From positions 62,001-126,000 of the forward strand of contig PWHD01000049.1 in assembly GCA_003555335.1 (NCBI GenBank): a DNA stretch of 64,000 nt, in the 5' to 3' direction. The translations under genes were made by a program, and so were the position numbers. Shown here piece by piece: positions 1 to 8,628 of this stretch (positions within the stretch are counted from its first letter, which is position 1; every line of letters starts with the position of its first letter). The stretch comes from Mollicutes bacterium (GTDB lineage: Bacteria > Bacillota_I > Bacilli_A > Izemoplasmatales > Izemoplasmataceae). The notes under the pieces were generated by a model. The model was not told the origin of the DNA. It worked only from the letters and a program-made list of their open reading frames with translations, and did no database searches.

Positions 1-47
1 AAACGATAATGCATCGTTTGAGCGCGTTCAAGTGGTTTTGATATCAA
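1..47 (-). CDS. 5' end of an unidentified gene, cut by the window edge
   Basis: Reading leftwards, an AGGAGG ribosome binding site (55-60) is followed after 7 nt by a TTG codon at 45-47 and an open frame reading about MISKPLERAQTMHYR to the edge. A promoter lies just upstream at 69-97. Only about 15 residues are visible, which is too few to name a family. The start is inferred from the ribosome binding site spacing alone. Confidence 0.45.
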   Translation of the reverse strand, partial: MISKPLERAQTMHYR

Positions 48-68
48 AAGTCAGCCTCCTGACAAAAA

Positions 69-97
69 AATATAATAAAACAATGGATTCCACTCAA
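69..97 (-). promoter_or_regulatory. SigA-type promoter of the edge gene
   Basis: On the minus strand TTGAGT (92-97) and TATATT (69-74) are separated by exactly 17 nt, about 10 nt upstream of the AGGAGG site of the edge gene. The match is by eye; no transcription evidence is available. Confidence 0.5.
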
Positions 98-266
98 TAT
101 TAACATAAAACCGAGGTCGACGGGCCGTTTTTTAAAACCGCGGACAAAAAACAGATGATCATATGACTGTGAAAGAACCCCTTATATAATAAAGATGAGA
201 TTTCCGATACAATCATCTACACGTTCCAAGACAGAGGGCGGTTCACATGGACAGGGTTTTGCTTGC

Positions 267-1511
267 TTACTTTTGCTGTTTGTCGAGTATTTTTCTTATG
301 AGTTCGAGTCTTTCTTTGAGGGTTCGTTCGTATTTCGATGTCTCGGCGGGCTCATAATAGGTCTTTTCGTGCATCGCTTCGGGAAGATATTGCTGTTTGA
401 CGATGTGGTTGTCATAGTCATGGGGATAGAGGTAGTTGTCCTTGGCTTCGAAATTATCAATGTTGATCAAGTGGTTCGGTATCTTGTACATATGACCCTG
501 ATCGATATCGGCGAGCGCTTTGTCAACGGCAAGATAAGCGCTGTTCGATTTCGGCGATAGCGCCATTTCGACCACCAGCGCCGCAAGCGGGATGCGGGCT
601 TCGGGGAAACCGACACGCTCACAGGCACGTGCGCAGGCGTCCATTTTCGCATAGATGCTCGGATTCGCGAGGCCGACATCCTCATAGGCGATGACGCTGA
701 GGCGCCTTAGGATGCTGTCGAGGTCCTCCATGGCGATCAGACGGGCCAGATAATGCACACTCGCATCGACATCGGAGCCACGAATCGACTTTTGAAGGGC
801 GGAAAGAATGTTGTAATAGTTGTCGGCATCCTTATCCAGGTCGAGCGCGGGCTTCTGGATGATTTTTTTTGCCATATCCAGAGTCACGGTCTCACCAGCA
901 TAAGCGATTTCCAGAAGTTCGAGCATGTTGATAGCCGTACGAATCTCACGGTTCGATGCACGAACTAAATACAGATAGACATCCTCTTCAAAGTTCGCAC
1001 TTAAATCATCTGGGTATCTATTTTTCAGATTTTTCAGAAAATCAAAAAGGTCATTTTCGGAGATCGATTTCAACTTCAAAACATGGGCTCTGGAACGAAT
1101 TGCGGGATTGACACTGTGATAGGGATTGTTTGTTGTCAAACCAATCATAATCACGTTACCTTTCTCGACATGAGGCAACAAAAAGTCCTGGATATCCTTT
1201 TTCATCCGGTGAATTTCGTCGACAATCAGTAAGGCTCCGTAATTTTTCGCCTGGTCGATGATGTCTTTGAGCATCGCCTTGTTGTCGGTGGAAGCATTGA
1301 AAGTAAACGTGTTCAGGCCATAAGCCTTGGCAACGACTTCAGCGATGGTGGTCTTGCCGATGCCGGGGCCGCCGTAAAGGATGAGACTGAAGTAGCTGCC
1401 TCGGTCGACCATCTTGCGGATGACGCCATTTTTCCCGACCAGGGGCTCTTGGCCGATAATCTCTTCGAGCGTCTGCGGTCTGATTCTGAATGCCAGGGGT
1501 CTTTTCTGCAT
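267..1511 (-). CDS. rarA: Replication-associated recombination protein A, AAA+ ATPase
   Basis: RarA/MgsA is a clamp-loader-like AAA+ ATPase that acts at stalled replication forks in the cytoplasm. The 414-residue length is typical. The Walker A motif GGPGIGKTT lies near residues 47-55, the Walker B region reads LLIVDEIHRM, and a sensor region with TTNNPYHSVNPAIRSR follows; this NPxxxxNxAxxSR-type signature is characteristic of the family. The C-terminal half has the helical tetramerisation region typical of RarA. The start is the ATG at 1511, preceded by AGGTGA. The gene stands alone, with its own extended -10 upstream. Confidence 0.93.
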   Translation of the reverse strand: MQKRPLAFRIRPQTLEEIIGQEPLVGKNGVIRKMVDRGSYFSLILYGGPGIGKTTIAEVVAKAYGLNTFTFNASTDNKAMLKDIIDQAKNYGALLIVDEIHRMKKDIQDFLLPHVEKGNVIMIGLTTNNPYHSVNPAIRSRAHVLKLKSISENDLFDFLKNLKNRYPDDLSANFEEDVYLYLVRASNREIRTAINMLELLEIAYAGETVTLDMAKKIIQKPALDLDKDADNYYNILSALQKSIRGSDVDASVHYLARLIAMEDLDSILRRLSVIAYEDVGLANPSIYAKMDACARACERVGFPEARIPLAALVVEMALSPKSNSAYLAVDKALADIDQGHMYKIPNHLINIDNFEAKDNYLYPHDYDNHIVKQQYLPEAMHEKTYYEPAETSKYERTLKERLELIRKILDKQQK

Positions 1512-1530
1512 AAAATCACCTCATGGCCCT

Positions 1531-1539
1531 ATTATAACA
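1531..1539 (-). promoter_or_regulatory. Extended -10 promoter of rarA
   Basis: On the minus strand TGTTATAAT lies about 20 nt upstream of the rarA start. It has the TGn extension that can replace a good -35; no convincing -35 is visible. The transcript would have a very short leader. Confidence 0.45.
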
Positions 1540-1564
1540 TCTTTGAAGCCACAGGGGCTTATTA

Positions 1565-1594
1565 TTGGAAACACGTTTTCAAAACTGATATAAT
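1565..1594 (+). promoter_or_regulatory. SigA-type promoter of the PHP phosphatase gene
   Basis: TTGGAA (1565-1570) and TATAAT (1589-1594) are 18 nt apart, with TG one base before the -10. The position predicts a leader of about 135 nt before the start codon at 1735. Confidence 0.5.
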
Positions 1595-1611
1595 CAAAAC
1601 AGTCATCCTGA

Positions 1612-1692
1612 AATTTTCGTTCTGAGCGACCGAAGAGGCACAAACGGATATCATTGACGCTCAACCCCCGAAAACTGCTCAGAGACGAAATT
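1612..1692 (+). promoter_or_regulatory. Structured 5' leader with alternative pairings
   Basis: The arm at 1612-1627 is nearly the reverse complement of 1677-1692, which would make a long stem around a loop of about 50 nt. The same TGAGCG in the left arm can instead pair with CGCTCA at 1658-1663, so two foldings exclude each other. No T-box core (GGTGG) and no known riboswitch consensus was recognised, and no U-run terminator follows. A regulatory role is inferred from structure alone. Confidence 0.35.
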
Positions 1693-1734
1693 ATGAGGGC
1701 TGGCGCCTGATTATGACAAGAAAGGCTGAAGACC

Positions 1735-2532
1735 ATGCAGAAGATCACCACAAACTACCACACCCACCACCGGCTTTGCCACCACGCGAAAGGCGAGGCC
1801 GCCGATTATGTGAAACAGGCCATCTTGGAAGGCTTCACCGAGATCGGAATCTCCGATCACGCCCCGAGCAGGCTGCTCGAAGGCGACCGAACCCGGATGA
1901 AAGAAAGCGAAGTCCCCATCTACCTGAGGGACATCGCCCAGGCACGCGAGCAGTATGGTGACAAGATAACCATCCTCACCGGTTTCGAAACGGAATACCT
2001 GGACAAGGACCCGACCTATTACGAAGAATTGCTCCGAAAAGCGGACTATCTATTGCTCGGTCAGCACTACATTCGCGACAGACACAGCAAAAACGGCCGC
2101 AGATCGACTTTCAAGCTCAAAACCCCAGAACACCTCGTCACCTATGCGAAAAGCGTCGCAGAAGCGATGTCGACAGGCTATTTCGCTTTTGTCGCCCATC
2201 CGGACATCTACATGACCGGCTATCCAGTTTTCGATGAAACCGCAAGAAAAGCGGCCCACATCATCACTGACGCCGCCCTGAAATACGATATTCCGCTCGA
2301 GATCAACGCCCAAGGCATAAGAAGAGGGCACATCGAAAGTGAAGACGGACAGCACTACAGATACCCGAGAAAGCCATTTTTCAAGATTGCAAAGGAAAAA
2401 GGATGCCGAATCATCGTTGGCGCCGATGCCCACAACCCGAGACATCTCAACGATCAGGCTCGGCAAACCGCCATCGCCTTCGCCGAGCACCTAGACATCA
2501 TCCTCGACGAGCAGCTCGATATAAAACGCTGA
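1735..2532 (+). CDS. PHP-family phosphatase, histidinol-phosphatase (HisK/HisJ) type
   Basis: The N-terminus reads NYHTHHRLCHHAKG, a PHP metal-binding start, followed by IGISDHAP; later HPDIYM and a GADAHNP motif supply further metal ligands. This is the layout of the monofunctional histidinol-phosphate phosphatase HisK/HisJ, which makes histidinol in histidine synthesis. Its 265 residues fit the family. No other histidine gene is in the window, so the true substrate could be another phosphate ester. The start at 1735 has a modest AAAGG site. A structured leader lies upstream and a terminator downstream. Confidence 0.75.
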   Translation: MQKITTNYHTHHRLCHHAKGEAADYVKQAILEGFTEIGISDHAPSRLLEGDRTRMKESEVPIYLRDIAQAREQYGDKITILTGFETEYLDKDPTYYEELLRKADYLLLGQHYIRDRHSKNGRRSTFKLKTPEHLVTYAKSVAEAMSTGYFAFVAHPDIYMTGYPVFDETARKAAHIITDAALKYDIPLEINAQGIRRGHIESEDGQHYRYPRKPFFKIAKEKGCRIIVGADAHNPRHLNDQARQTAIAFAEHLDIILDEQLDIKR

Positions 2533-2565
2533 GACGCTGAAATTTGCGTTCTAAGCGTTTTTTTG
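2524..2565 (+). terminator. Rho-independent terminator of the PHP phosphatase gene
   Basis: AAACGCT (2524-2530) pairs with AGCGTTT (2554-2560), with a weaker inner hairpin between them, followed by a run of T. The 5' arm overlaps the stop codon. Confidence 0.6.
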
Positions 2566-3001
2566 TTTGCGAACATGGTTTAACCCGTTTCGATCTCGAA
2601 ACACCTTCTCGACTCATCAATTTTCAACCGATTCAGAAGAATAGAAGAGGCTTGAATAAATATGGTCATCAAGATTATTTGAATATATTTAAGCCGGGTT
2701 CACCCTATGAAAAACCTTAATAATCGTATTCAATTTATTCACATACGCATCTATCACTACGAAAGCAGCGATTGTCGCAACACTCCTGTAACTGCCGATA
2801 ATATATATTATGTTAACTTGAGTTAATGTCTTATTAAAGCCCTCTAGCTTATATAGGGTGTAAATGTTTATATTCGATTAAACGCAACTGTTGATTTCAT
2901 CGATGTCTAAAACGCAAAACCTAAAAATTGAAATTGAAGGCGTATTGTCGACGCGCTTGTCTGACTGGGAAAGAAAATCACTAAGAATTCATTTTATTCA
3001 T
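2566..3001 (+). other. AT-rich gap without a recognised gene
   Basis: About 440 bases between the phosphatase terminator and the asparaginase promoter are clearly richer in A+T than the flanking genes. No frame with a ribosome binding site was found on either strand. The ansA frame stays open upstream to about 2891 but has no ribosome binding site there. A short perfect inverted repeat (2813-2826) is the only structure noted. It may be a decayed gene, an RNA gene or a long regulatory region. Confidence 0.5.
2813..2826. repeat. Short inverted repeat TTAACT-TG-AGTTAA
   Basis: Two perfect 6-bp arms around TG form a possible operator about 200 bases before asparaginase. The function is unknown and chance occurrence in AT-rich DNA is possible. 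Confidence 0.35.
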
Positions 3002-3009
3002 GATACAAT
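3002..3009 (+). promoter_or_regulatory. Extended -10 promoter of ansA
   Basis: TGATACAAT ends 19 nt before the start codon at 3029. The leader would be very short and begin about at the GAGGTGA ribosome binding site. No clear -35 is seen. Confidence 0.4.
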
Positions 3010-3028
3010 GGTTTTGCGAGGTGATTCC

Positions 3029-4006
3029 ATGAAAAAGGTTGCATTGATTTTTACAGGCGGCACGATCGCTATGAAAGTCAGCAATAAACTACAAGGCGCG
3101 GTTCCGAGCGTCACACCGGATGAGATTATCGAGAAACTCCAAGACGTCACGGAATTTGAAAATCTGGTCGGCTATGAGTTTTCAAGCCTTCCCAGTCCTT
3201 CTATCACACCTGAGAAAATGTATGCGCTCAAGCAGAAAGTTGATGAATACCTGAACAATGACGACTTTGCAGGGGTCATCGTGGTCCATGGGACCGACAC
3301 ACTCGAGGAGACCGCTTTTTATCTGGATGCGGTTACGACGCATGCGAAACCCGTTGTTCTGACCGGTTCGATGAAAAACGCGAGCGAGCTCGGCTACGAC
3401 GGTCTTACCAATCTGGTTTCCAGTATCAGGGTCGCTTTGGATGAGCGATCTAAGAACAAAGGCGTTTTGGTGGTGATGAACTACCAGATTCACGCCGCGA
3501 CCGAGGTCGTGAAGACCCACACACTCAATCTCGACACGTTCAAAAGCGTCGATTTCGGTCCGCTCGGCATCATCGATGACGACGAGGTCATCTATTACCG
3601 TTTGCGGACCATGCGCCGGGATTACCGGCTCAAAAGGGCCTACAACAACGCAGTCGGGATTCTCAAGGTCTTTGCCGGTCTAGACGGTGCGATTCTTGAT
3701 TATTACATCGACAACGGTTACAAGGGGCTCGTGATCGAGGCTCTTGGCCGCGGGAACGTTCCGGCGGCGATGATGGAAGGCATAAAAAAAGCCCGCGGGG
3801 CGGGCTTGGAGATCATTATTGTCTCCAGGGCCATCGGCGGACGCGTCCTTGACAGCTACGGTTACAAGGGCGGCGGTAAGGACCTCGTCCGCGAAGGCTG
3901 CCTGCTTGGAGGCAATCTCTCCGGACCGAAGGCGCGGATTCTCTTGATGCTCGCTATCGAGAACGGCTATGACCATGATGGGCTGGTCGAACTATTCAAG
4001 CGTTAA
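3029..4006 (+). CDS. ansA: L-asparaginase, type I
   Basis: Hydrolyses asparagine to aspartate and ammonia in the cytoplasm. The N-terminus KKVALIFTGGTIAM carries the first catalytic threonine motif (TGGTIA), and GVIVVHGTDTLEETAFY carries the second (HGTDT). The length of 325 residues matches the family. The start at 3029 was chosen because GAGGTGA lies 7 nt upstream and the family begins exactly here; the frame remains open upstream to about 2891 without a ribosome binding site. No signal peptide is present, which favours the cytoplasmic type I enzyme. A strong bidirectional terminator follows. Confidence 0.93.
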   Translation: MKKVALIFTGGTIAMKVSNKLQGAVPSVTPDEIIEKLQDVTEFENLVGYEFSSLPSPSITPEKMYALKQKVDEYLNNDDFAGVIVVHGTDTLEETAFYLDAVTTHAKPVVLTGSMKNASELGYDGLTNLVSSIRVALDERSKNKGVLVVMNYQIHAATEVVKTHTLNLDTFKSVDFGPLGIIDDDEVIYYRLRTMRRDYRLKRAYNNAVGILKVFAGLDGAILDYYIDNGYKGLVIEALGRGNVPAAMMEGIKKARGAGLEIIIVSRAIGGRVLDSYGYKGGGKDLVREGCLLGGNLSGPKARILLMLAIENGYDHDGLVELFKR

Positions 4007-4052
4007 AAAAAGCCACCGTCTTCAGCTGAAGCTGACCGGTAGGCTTTTTTTT
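4005..4052. terminator. Bidirectional terminator between convergent ansA and the M3-like peptidase
   Basis: A-run plus GCC-ACCG pairs with CGGT-AGGC plus T-run, with a small TTCAGCTGAA hairpin at the tip. Runs of A and T on both sides let it work for both converging genes. It overlaps the stop codon of the minus-strand gene. Confidence 0.75.
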
Positions 4053-5208
4053 ATAGCAATGTACCGAGTTCGATCTCCTTGGCACGCGTGATGATATTGT
4101 CCATGAGCCACGTACCGAGGGCGTCGGCGGGCACTTTTTCCATTTTTCGGATGAGTTTCAGGTTCTCGGCGGCGAGATAGCCGAGCGCATAGTAATGGAT
4201 GGTCATCGCATCCACGCTTCTGAAGGTGTCTAAAGACCAGACAGCGGGACTTTCAACATCGAATACCTGACCGACGAGTGACTTGAAGAGTTTTTCAGGT
4301 TCTTTCCTGTCATCATGGAGGTCGAATTCGAAGAGTGCGGAGATTGCCGAGCGGGATAATTCGAGGGTGGCGATTTTCCGCATCGCCATCCTTTCAGTTT
4401 TTGTACAAACAATATCGATGAGCGCATATTCGATGATCACTGACAGCATCTCGAATCTAGCGGGTCTGAGAAACTGTTCGAGACCGTCCTCTTTTTGGTA
4501 GTGTTTCAGGATGACGTGTGATAGTTCGTGTAAAAAAGTTTTGAGTTGGAAGACTGAATCGATCGGGCGTCCCGCGAGACGGATTTCGGTTTTTGAAATT
4601 TTCGCGGTGTAACCGGCGATATGGTTCTCATCGATGGAAATCATCAGATTCTCATCGAAGTTTTCATAACCGAGTTTCTTTTTTATTTTCGCGATGATTT
4701 TCTCGGGGTCCCTGGTTCTCGGTTTTAGGCCGATGGTTCTTATTTTTTCATAGAAATTGTCGTAGGTGATGCCTTTTTTTCGAATCAGTCGGTCCTTTTC
4801 GGGGCCGATTTTGCGGAGCATCACCGCCAGGGTGGTCTTGATCAGGTCTTCCTTGAAGCCATCCAGTGTGAAGATGAGGTCTTTGTAGCTATGAAAATCG
4901 TGCTTCTTCGCCGCAGCGTCCCTTTTTCGCATGAGCCTGAGGGTGTCGCGGGCGGTCTGGCGGCGCCTTGCCTTCTCGTCATCGGCGTAGTTGGAAAAAT
5001 CGTCCAGTTTGCGCACCAGCGGGGCGATGTCGGGATGATGGTCCACTTTTGCCTGGATGAGAAAAGGGGATTTGCGGGTGGTATGCCTAAGCAGGCTGTA
5101 GAGTAAGTCATCGTCTTTGGTGAGGTCGTTGTCCTTGGCTTCTATCAGGTTTTCCCACAAGCGTCTTTGATAATTGTAATAGGCGCTTTCGAATGCTTTT
5201 TCGTCCAT
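4051..5208 (-). CDS. Short M3-like (oligoendopeptidase F type) metallopeptidase
   Basis: The 385-residue protein has one zinc site: HELSH at residues 227-231, followed by E253 in EMLSVIIE. In oligoendopeptidase F the third ligand sits in the similar pattern ExxSxxxE at about this distance, so an M3-type gluzincin is the best reading. It is much shorter than the 560-600 residues usual for PepF and the N-terminal part is highly charged. No signal peptide or membrane segment is seen, suggesting a cytoplasmic peptidase. It is the last gene of the mgtE-mgtE-ruvA run, 11 nt after ruvA, with AAAGGAG before the ATG. Confidence 0.65.
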   Translation of the reverse strand: MDEKAFESAYYNYQRRLWENLIEAKDNDLTKDDDLLYSLLRHTTRKSPFLIQAKVDHHPDIAPLVRKLDDFSNYADDEKARRRQTARDTLRLMRKRDAAAKKHDFHSYKDLIFTLDGFKEDLIKTTLAVMLRKIGPEKDRLIRKKGITYDNFYEKIRTIGLKPRTRDPEKIIAKIKKKLGYENFDENLMISIDENHIAGYTAKISKTEIRLAGRPIDSVFQLKTFLHELSHVILKHYQKEDGLEQFLRPARFEMLSVIIEYALIDIVCTKTERMAMRKIATLELSRSAISALFEFDLHDDRKEPEKLFKSLVGQVFDVESPAVWSLDTFRSVDAMTIHYYALGYLAAENLKLIRKMEKVPADALGTWLMDNIITRAKEIELGTLL

Positions 5209-5219
5209 AACGGGCTCCT

Positions 5220-5780
5220 TTATTTGTTGCCGATCAGTTTGAGGGCGTCCTTGATGAGGGTCGCGGTGTCTTTCTTGGAATCGAGTTTCCTGGTGACGCG
5301 TTCGATTTCCTTCGTCTTGTAGCCAAGCGCCCGCAGCGCGTCTTCGACTTCGGAGAGGTTCTTTTTGCTTCTGACAGAGAGCGTATCGATCTGGACTTTG
5401 CCCTTCAGGTCCAAGACAATCTGCTGGCTCGCCTTGGGGCCGATGCCGGGAAAGCGGTTCAGATAACTCGTGTCCGATGTCTCGATCGCCCGGACGATCT
5501 CATTCGTATCCGCCGCAGCGAGGACGGCCAAGGCGCTCTTCGGACCGATGCCCTTGACACTGAGCAGTTGTTCGAAGAGTCTTTTTTGCTTCAGCGAGGC
5601 AAAACCGAACAAATTGTGCGCATCCTCGCGGATGTGCTGATAGATGAAGACTTTGATGAAATCGTCCTGCTTGAATTCAAAGGGGTTGGGAACAATGATA
5701 TGATAACCGACACCTTGAACCTCGATGGTGATTTTTTCAGGTTCGATTTCTGTGACATAGCCTTTAAAATAACTATACAT
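5220..5780 (-). CDS. ruvA: Holliday junction branch migration protein RuvA
   Basis: RuvA binds four-way DNA junctions and loads the RuvB motor. The N-terminal OB domain begins MYSYFKGYVTEIEPEKI, the HhH motifs read LLSVKGIGPKSALAV and RFPGIGPKASQQI, and the C-terminal RuvB-binding domain ends at residue 186. The ATG at 5780 has GAGGTGA upstream. Its partner ruvB is far away (58.1-59.1 kb) rather than adjacent, and no ruvC is seen; recU at 29.9 kb is the likely resolvase. Confidence 0.95.
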   Translation of the reverse strand: MYSYFKGYVTEIEPEKITIEVQGVGYHIIVPNPFEFKQDDFIKVFIYQHIREDAHNLFGFASLKQKRLFEQLLSVKGIGPKSALAVLAAADTNEIVRAIETSDTSYLNRFPGIGPKASQQIVLDLKGKVQIDTLSVRSKKNLSEVEDALRALGYKTKEIERVTRKLDSKKDTATLIKDALKLIGNK

Positions 5781-5813
5781 GAGCTTTCACCTCTTTTTGT
5801 TCGTATAAGAACT

Positions 5814-7217
5814 TTATAACACGGCGATGATCATCGCCGTCGCGAGACCGAAATAGATGAACAATGCGACGATGTCATTGAGCGTCGTAATCAGTGGTCC
5901 GCTGGCCACCGCGGGGTCGATTTTCGCAGCGTTAAGCAGGATGGGGATGGCGCTGCCCAGAAACGCGGATACCGTCAGGGCCAAAAAGATACTGATGGCG
6001 ACGACGGTGGCGATTTGTGCCGCCTGGACGGTTTCACCGACGACCCCGATTGGCAAAAGACTCAGGAAAATGAAGGCGGTCAGGAAGGCCAAGATGCCGA
6101 GGATGGCACCGTTGAGGACGCCGATCATGGTCTCTCTCAACAGGTGCCTGCCGATATTGAACTTCAACTGCAGTGTTTCTCTTGAGATTCTAAGGACGGT
6201 AACGGCCAGCGACTGGGTTCCGATATTACCTGCCATATCCAAAATGAGCGGTTGGAAGAACACAAGGGCCGCAATCTGGGCGATGGTGGCTTCAAAAGAT
6301 GCGAGGACCGTCGCGACAAGGATATTGAGTACAAGAAGGAGCGCCAGCCATGGAAAGCGTTTCGCCGCACTTGTTTTCGCTGTTTCGTGGAGGTCGTCCT
6401 CTGTCGGGATACCGGCAAGTTTCGCGTAGTCGTCATGGGCTTCTTCTTCAATGATGTCCATGGCGTCGTACATGGTGATGATGCCTTCGATGACACCATT
6501 GTCATTGAGCACCGGCATCGCAGTGGTATCATATTTCTGGATGTCCTTGACGACTTTCTGGATGCCGTCCAGCACATTGACCGCATAAAATTTCTCAGAC
6601 ATGATTTCTTTGATGGTAATCGGGTGTTTGGCCACAATCAGGTCCTTCAGGTTGACGACACCTTGTAAGACGTTCTGGTCATCTACGACGAAAAGTGTCT
6701 CGATTGTTTCGACTTCGCCCGCTTTTTCAATGAGCCGGCGCATCGCATCCTTGACATCCATATCCGCTGTGAAGGTGATGAACTCAGGGTTCATTTCGCT
6801 ACCGGCGGTGAGGTGTTTGTATCTTGAGAGTTTCCTGAGGCGTTCACGTTTCCCTTCATCGAGGAGTGATAAGAATGCCACGGATTCTTCATGCTCGAGA
6901 TGTTGGAGAATATCGACAGCATCATCGCTTTCCATCGTCTCCAATACTTTCGCGGCTTCCTCCTTGTCCAGTTCCAACATGAATTCGGCCGCTTTCTCAT
7001 CATAAAGATGCTCGAATGCTCTTGCCAGTTTTTCAAGCGAAATGTATGAATAAAGACGTTCTCTTTGATCCTTGTCCATGTACAGCATGGCCTGCGAGAT
7101 ATCATAGGCGTGATATTTCTGCAGCTTGTTCTTCAAGGCTTTTTCCCGTTTTTCATGGTCGATCAGTGCCACGATCTCACGTGGTCTGTGTTGTTTCAAT
7201 ATCCTGATTTTCCTCAT
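5814..7217 (-). CDS. mgtE: Magnesium transporter MgtE, second of a tandem pair
   Basis: A 467-residue MgtE: an acidic helical N domain with LEHEE-type repeats, two CBS domains (about residues 130-250) that sense Mg2+, and a C-terminal five-helix membrane domain starting near FPWLALLLVLN with GNIGTQSLAVTVLR. It imports Mg2+ down its gradient. The ATG at 7217 was chosen over the first ATG six codons upstream because GGGGGG lies just before it and it starts one nt after the stop of the preceding mgtE, indicating translational coupling. Confidence 0.92.
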   Translation of the reverse strand: MRKIRILKQHRPREIVALIDHEKREKALKNKLQKYHAYDISQAMLYMDKDQRERLYSYISLEKLARAFEHLYDEKAAEFMLELDKEEAAKVLETMESDDAVDILQHLEHEESVAFLSLLDEGKRERLRKLSRYKHLTAGSEMNPEFITFTADMDVKDAMRRLIEKAGEVETIETLFVVDDQNVLQGVVNLKDLIVAKHPITIKEIMSEKFYAVNVLDGIQKVVKDIQKYDTTAMPVLNDNGVIEGIITMYDAMDIIEEEAHDDYAKLAGIPTEDDLHETAKTSAAKRFPWLALLLVLNILVATVLASFEATIAQIAALVFFQPLILDMAGNIGTQSLAVTVLRISRETLQLKFNIGRHLLRETMIGVLNGAILGILAFLTAFIFLSLLPIGVVGETVQAAQIATVVAISIFLALTVSAFLGSAIPILLNAAKIDPAVASGPLITTLNDIVALFIYFGLATAMIIAVL

Positions 7218-7218
7218 G

Positions 7219-8607
7219 TCAAGCCCCCCACACATTCAGTATGATAAATGCCGCAATGGTGAAATAGACTACCAGACCGACAATGTCGTTGATTGTGGTG
7301 ATAAACGGTCCACTGGCGACCGCGGGATCGATTTTCATTTTATTGAGCGTGAGCGGGATGATCGCGCCGAAAGTCGTGGCGATCACAAGGGCGACCGCGA
7401 CGCTGATGGCAACGGATACCGAAACAAGTGGAATGCCGTATTCCATCTCCGCAAGACCGATACGGCCGATTACCAGAAGAAAGATCGCGCTGGTCACAAA
7501 TGAGAGCAGACCGATGCCGATACCGTTTAGGACACCGACGCGCAGTTCCTTGAGCACATGGCGGCGGACGGCCGCTTTGTCATGATAGTGCGACTTGCTC
7601 AGTCCTCGCACTGTGACCGCAAGCGACTGGGTACCGGTATTTCCGGCCATCCCGAGAATCAACGGAAGGAAAAAGACGAGCACGGTAATCTGCTCGATAG
7701 TCTCCTCAAAACCGGAAAGGATTCCCGAAACAATCAATCCGAGCGCCAGGAGCAAGGTCAGCCAGGGCAATCGATGCATCGCAGAACGGATGACCGAGCG
7801 GTTGACTTCGGCTTCGGCGGAAATGGTTGCGAAGCGTGCATAGTCCTCGTCGGTTTCCTGATCGAGGATATCGGCGGCGTCGTCCATGGTGATGACACCC
7901 TTGAGCATGTTCTTTTCATTGACGACGGGCAGGAGATAGATACCGTAGTTTTGAATGGTGCGGGCAACTTCTTCGGTGTGGTCGCTTACCTTGACGGTGA
8001 TCACTTCCGATTTCATGATGTCATCGATTTTCTTCGGAGTGCGCGCCTGAATAAGCTTCTTCAGCTCAATGACGCCTTCTAGAAAACCGTTGTCATCGAT
8101 GACGAAAAGCCGTTGGATGCTCTCGGCGTCGGTCGCGTTTCCGACGAGGGCTTTCATGGCATCCTTGACATCCATGCCTCTTTTCAAGACGATGTATTCG
8201 GTTGTCATGATGGAACCGGCGGTCTCCTCGCCATAATGAAGGAGTGCTCTGATTTCACTGGCCGCTTCATCATCCATTAGGGAAAGATATTGTTTGCGGG
8301 TTTCGCTGCTGAATGATTCCATGATGTCGGTCGCGTCGTCGCGGTCCATCGCATCGAGAATCCTGGCCACTTTGGGCGCATCGATTCTTACAAGATAGCG
8401 TGCAGCTTTCTTGTCTTTGAGATGAGAGAAAATCTCCGCGAGGAGATGGTGGTTCAAAGTCAAAAGCATATGCATCTGGTCATCATCATCGAGATCCTTG
8501 AAACAATCGGCGATATCGGAGGGGTGGAACTCGCTGAGTGCGGTTTGCATTTCTTTGGGTGAACCTTCTTTGATGATTCTGATGATTTCGTCTCTATGCT
8601 CGTTCAT
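7219..8607 (-). CDS. mgtE: Magnesium transporter MgtE, first of a tandem pair
   Basis: A 462-residue paralogue of the downstream gene: N domain, two CBS domains, then membrane helices with GNTGTQSLAVTVRGL. The family forms homodimeric Mg2+ channels gated by Mg2+ binding between N and CBS domains. The pair may form homo- or heterodimers with different set points; that is inference. The start at 8607 (ATG) follows AAAGGA; a TTG six codons earlier is less likely. It heads the run mgtE-mgtE-ruvA-peptidase. No M-box riboswitch was recognised, but a palindrome and a -10 lie upstream. Confidence 0.92.
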   Translation of the reverse strand: MNEHRDEIIRIIKEGSPKEMQTALSEFHPSDIADCFKDLDDDDQMHMLLTLNHHLLAEIFSHLKDKKAARYLVRIDAPKVARILDAMDRDDATDIMESFSSETRKQYLSLMDDEAASEIRALLHYGEETAGSIMTTEYIVLKRGMDVKDAMKALVGNATDAESIQRLFVIDDNGFLEGVIELKKLIQARTPKKIDDIMKSEVITVKVSDHTEEVARTIQNYGIYLLPVVNEKNMLKGVITMDDAADILDQETDEDYARFATISAEAEVNRSVIRSAMHRLPWLTLLLALGLIVSGILSGFEETIEQITVLVFFLPLILGMAGNTGTQSLAVTVRGLSKSHYHDKAAVRRHVLKELRVGVLNGIGIGLLSFVTSAIFLLVIGRIGLAEMEYGIPLVSVSVAISVAVALVIATTFGAIIPLTLNKMKIDPAVASGPFITTINDIVGLVVYFTIAAFIILNVWGA

Positions 8608-8628
8608 CGTTCCACATCCTTTCAAACA

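Noticed and set aside
2891..3028. An N-terminal extension of asparaginase
   Set aside because: No ribosome binding site at the upstream ATG; the family starts exactly at 3029 where GAGGTGA is present.
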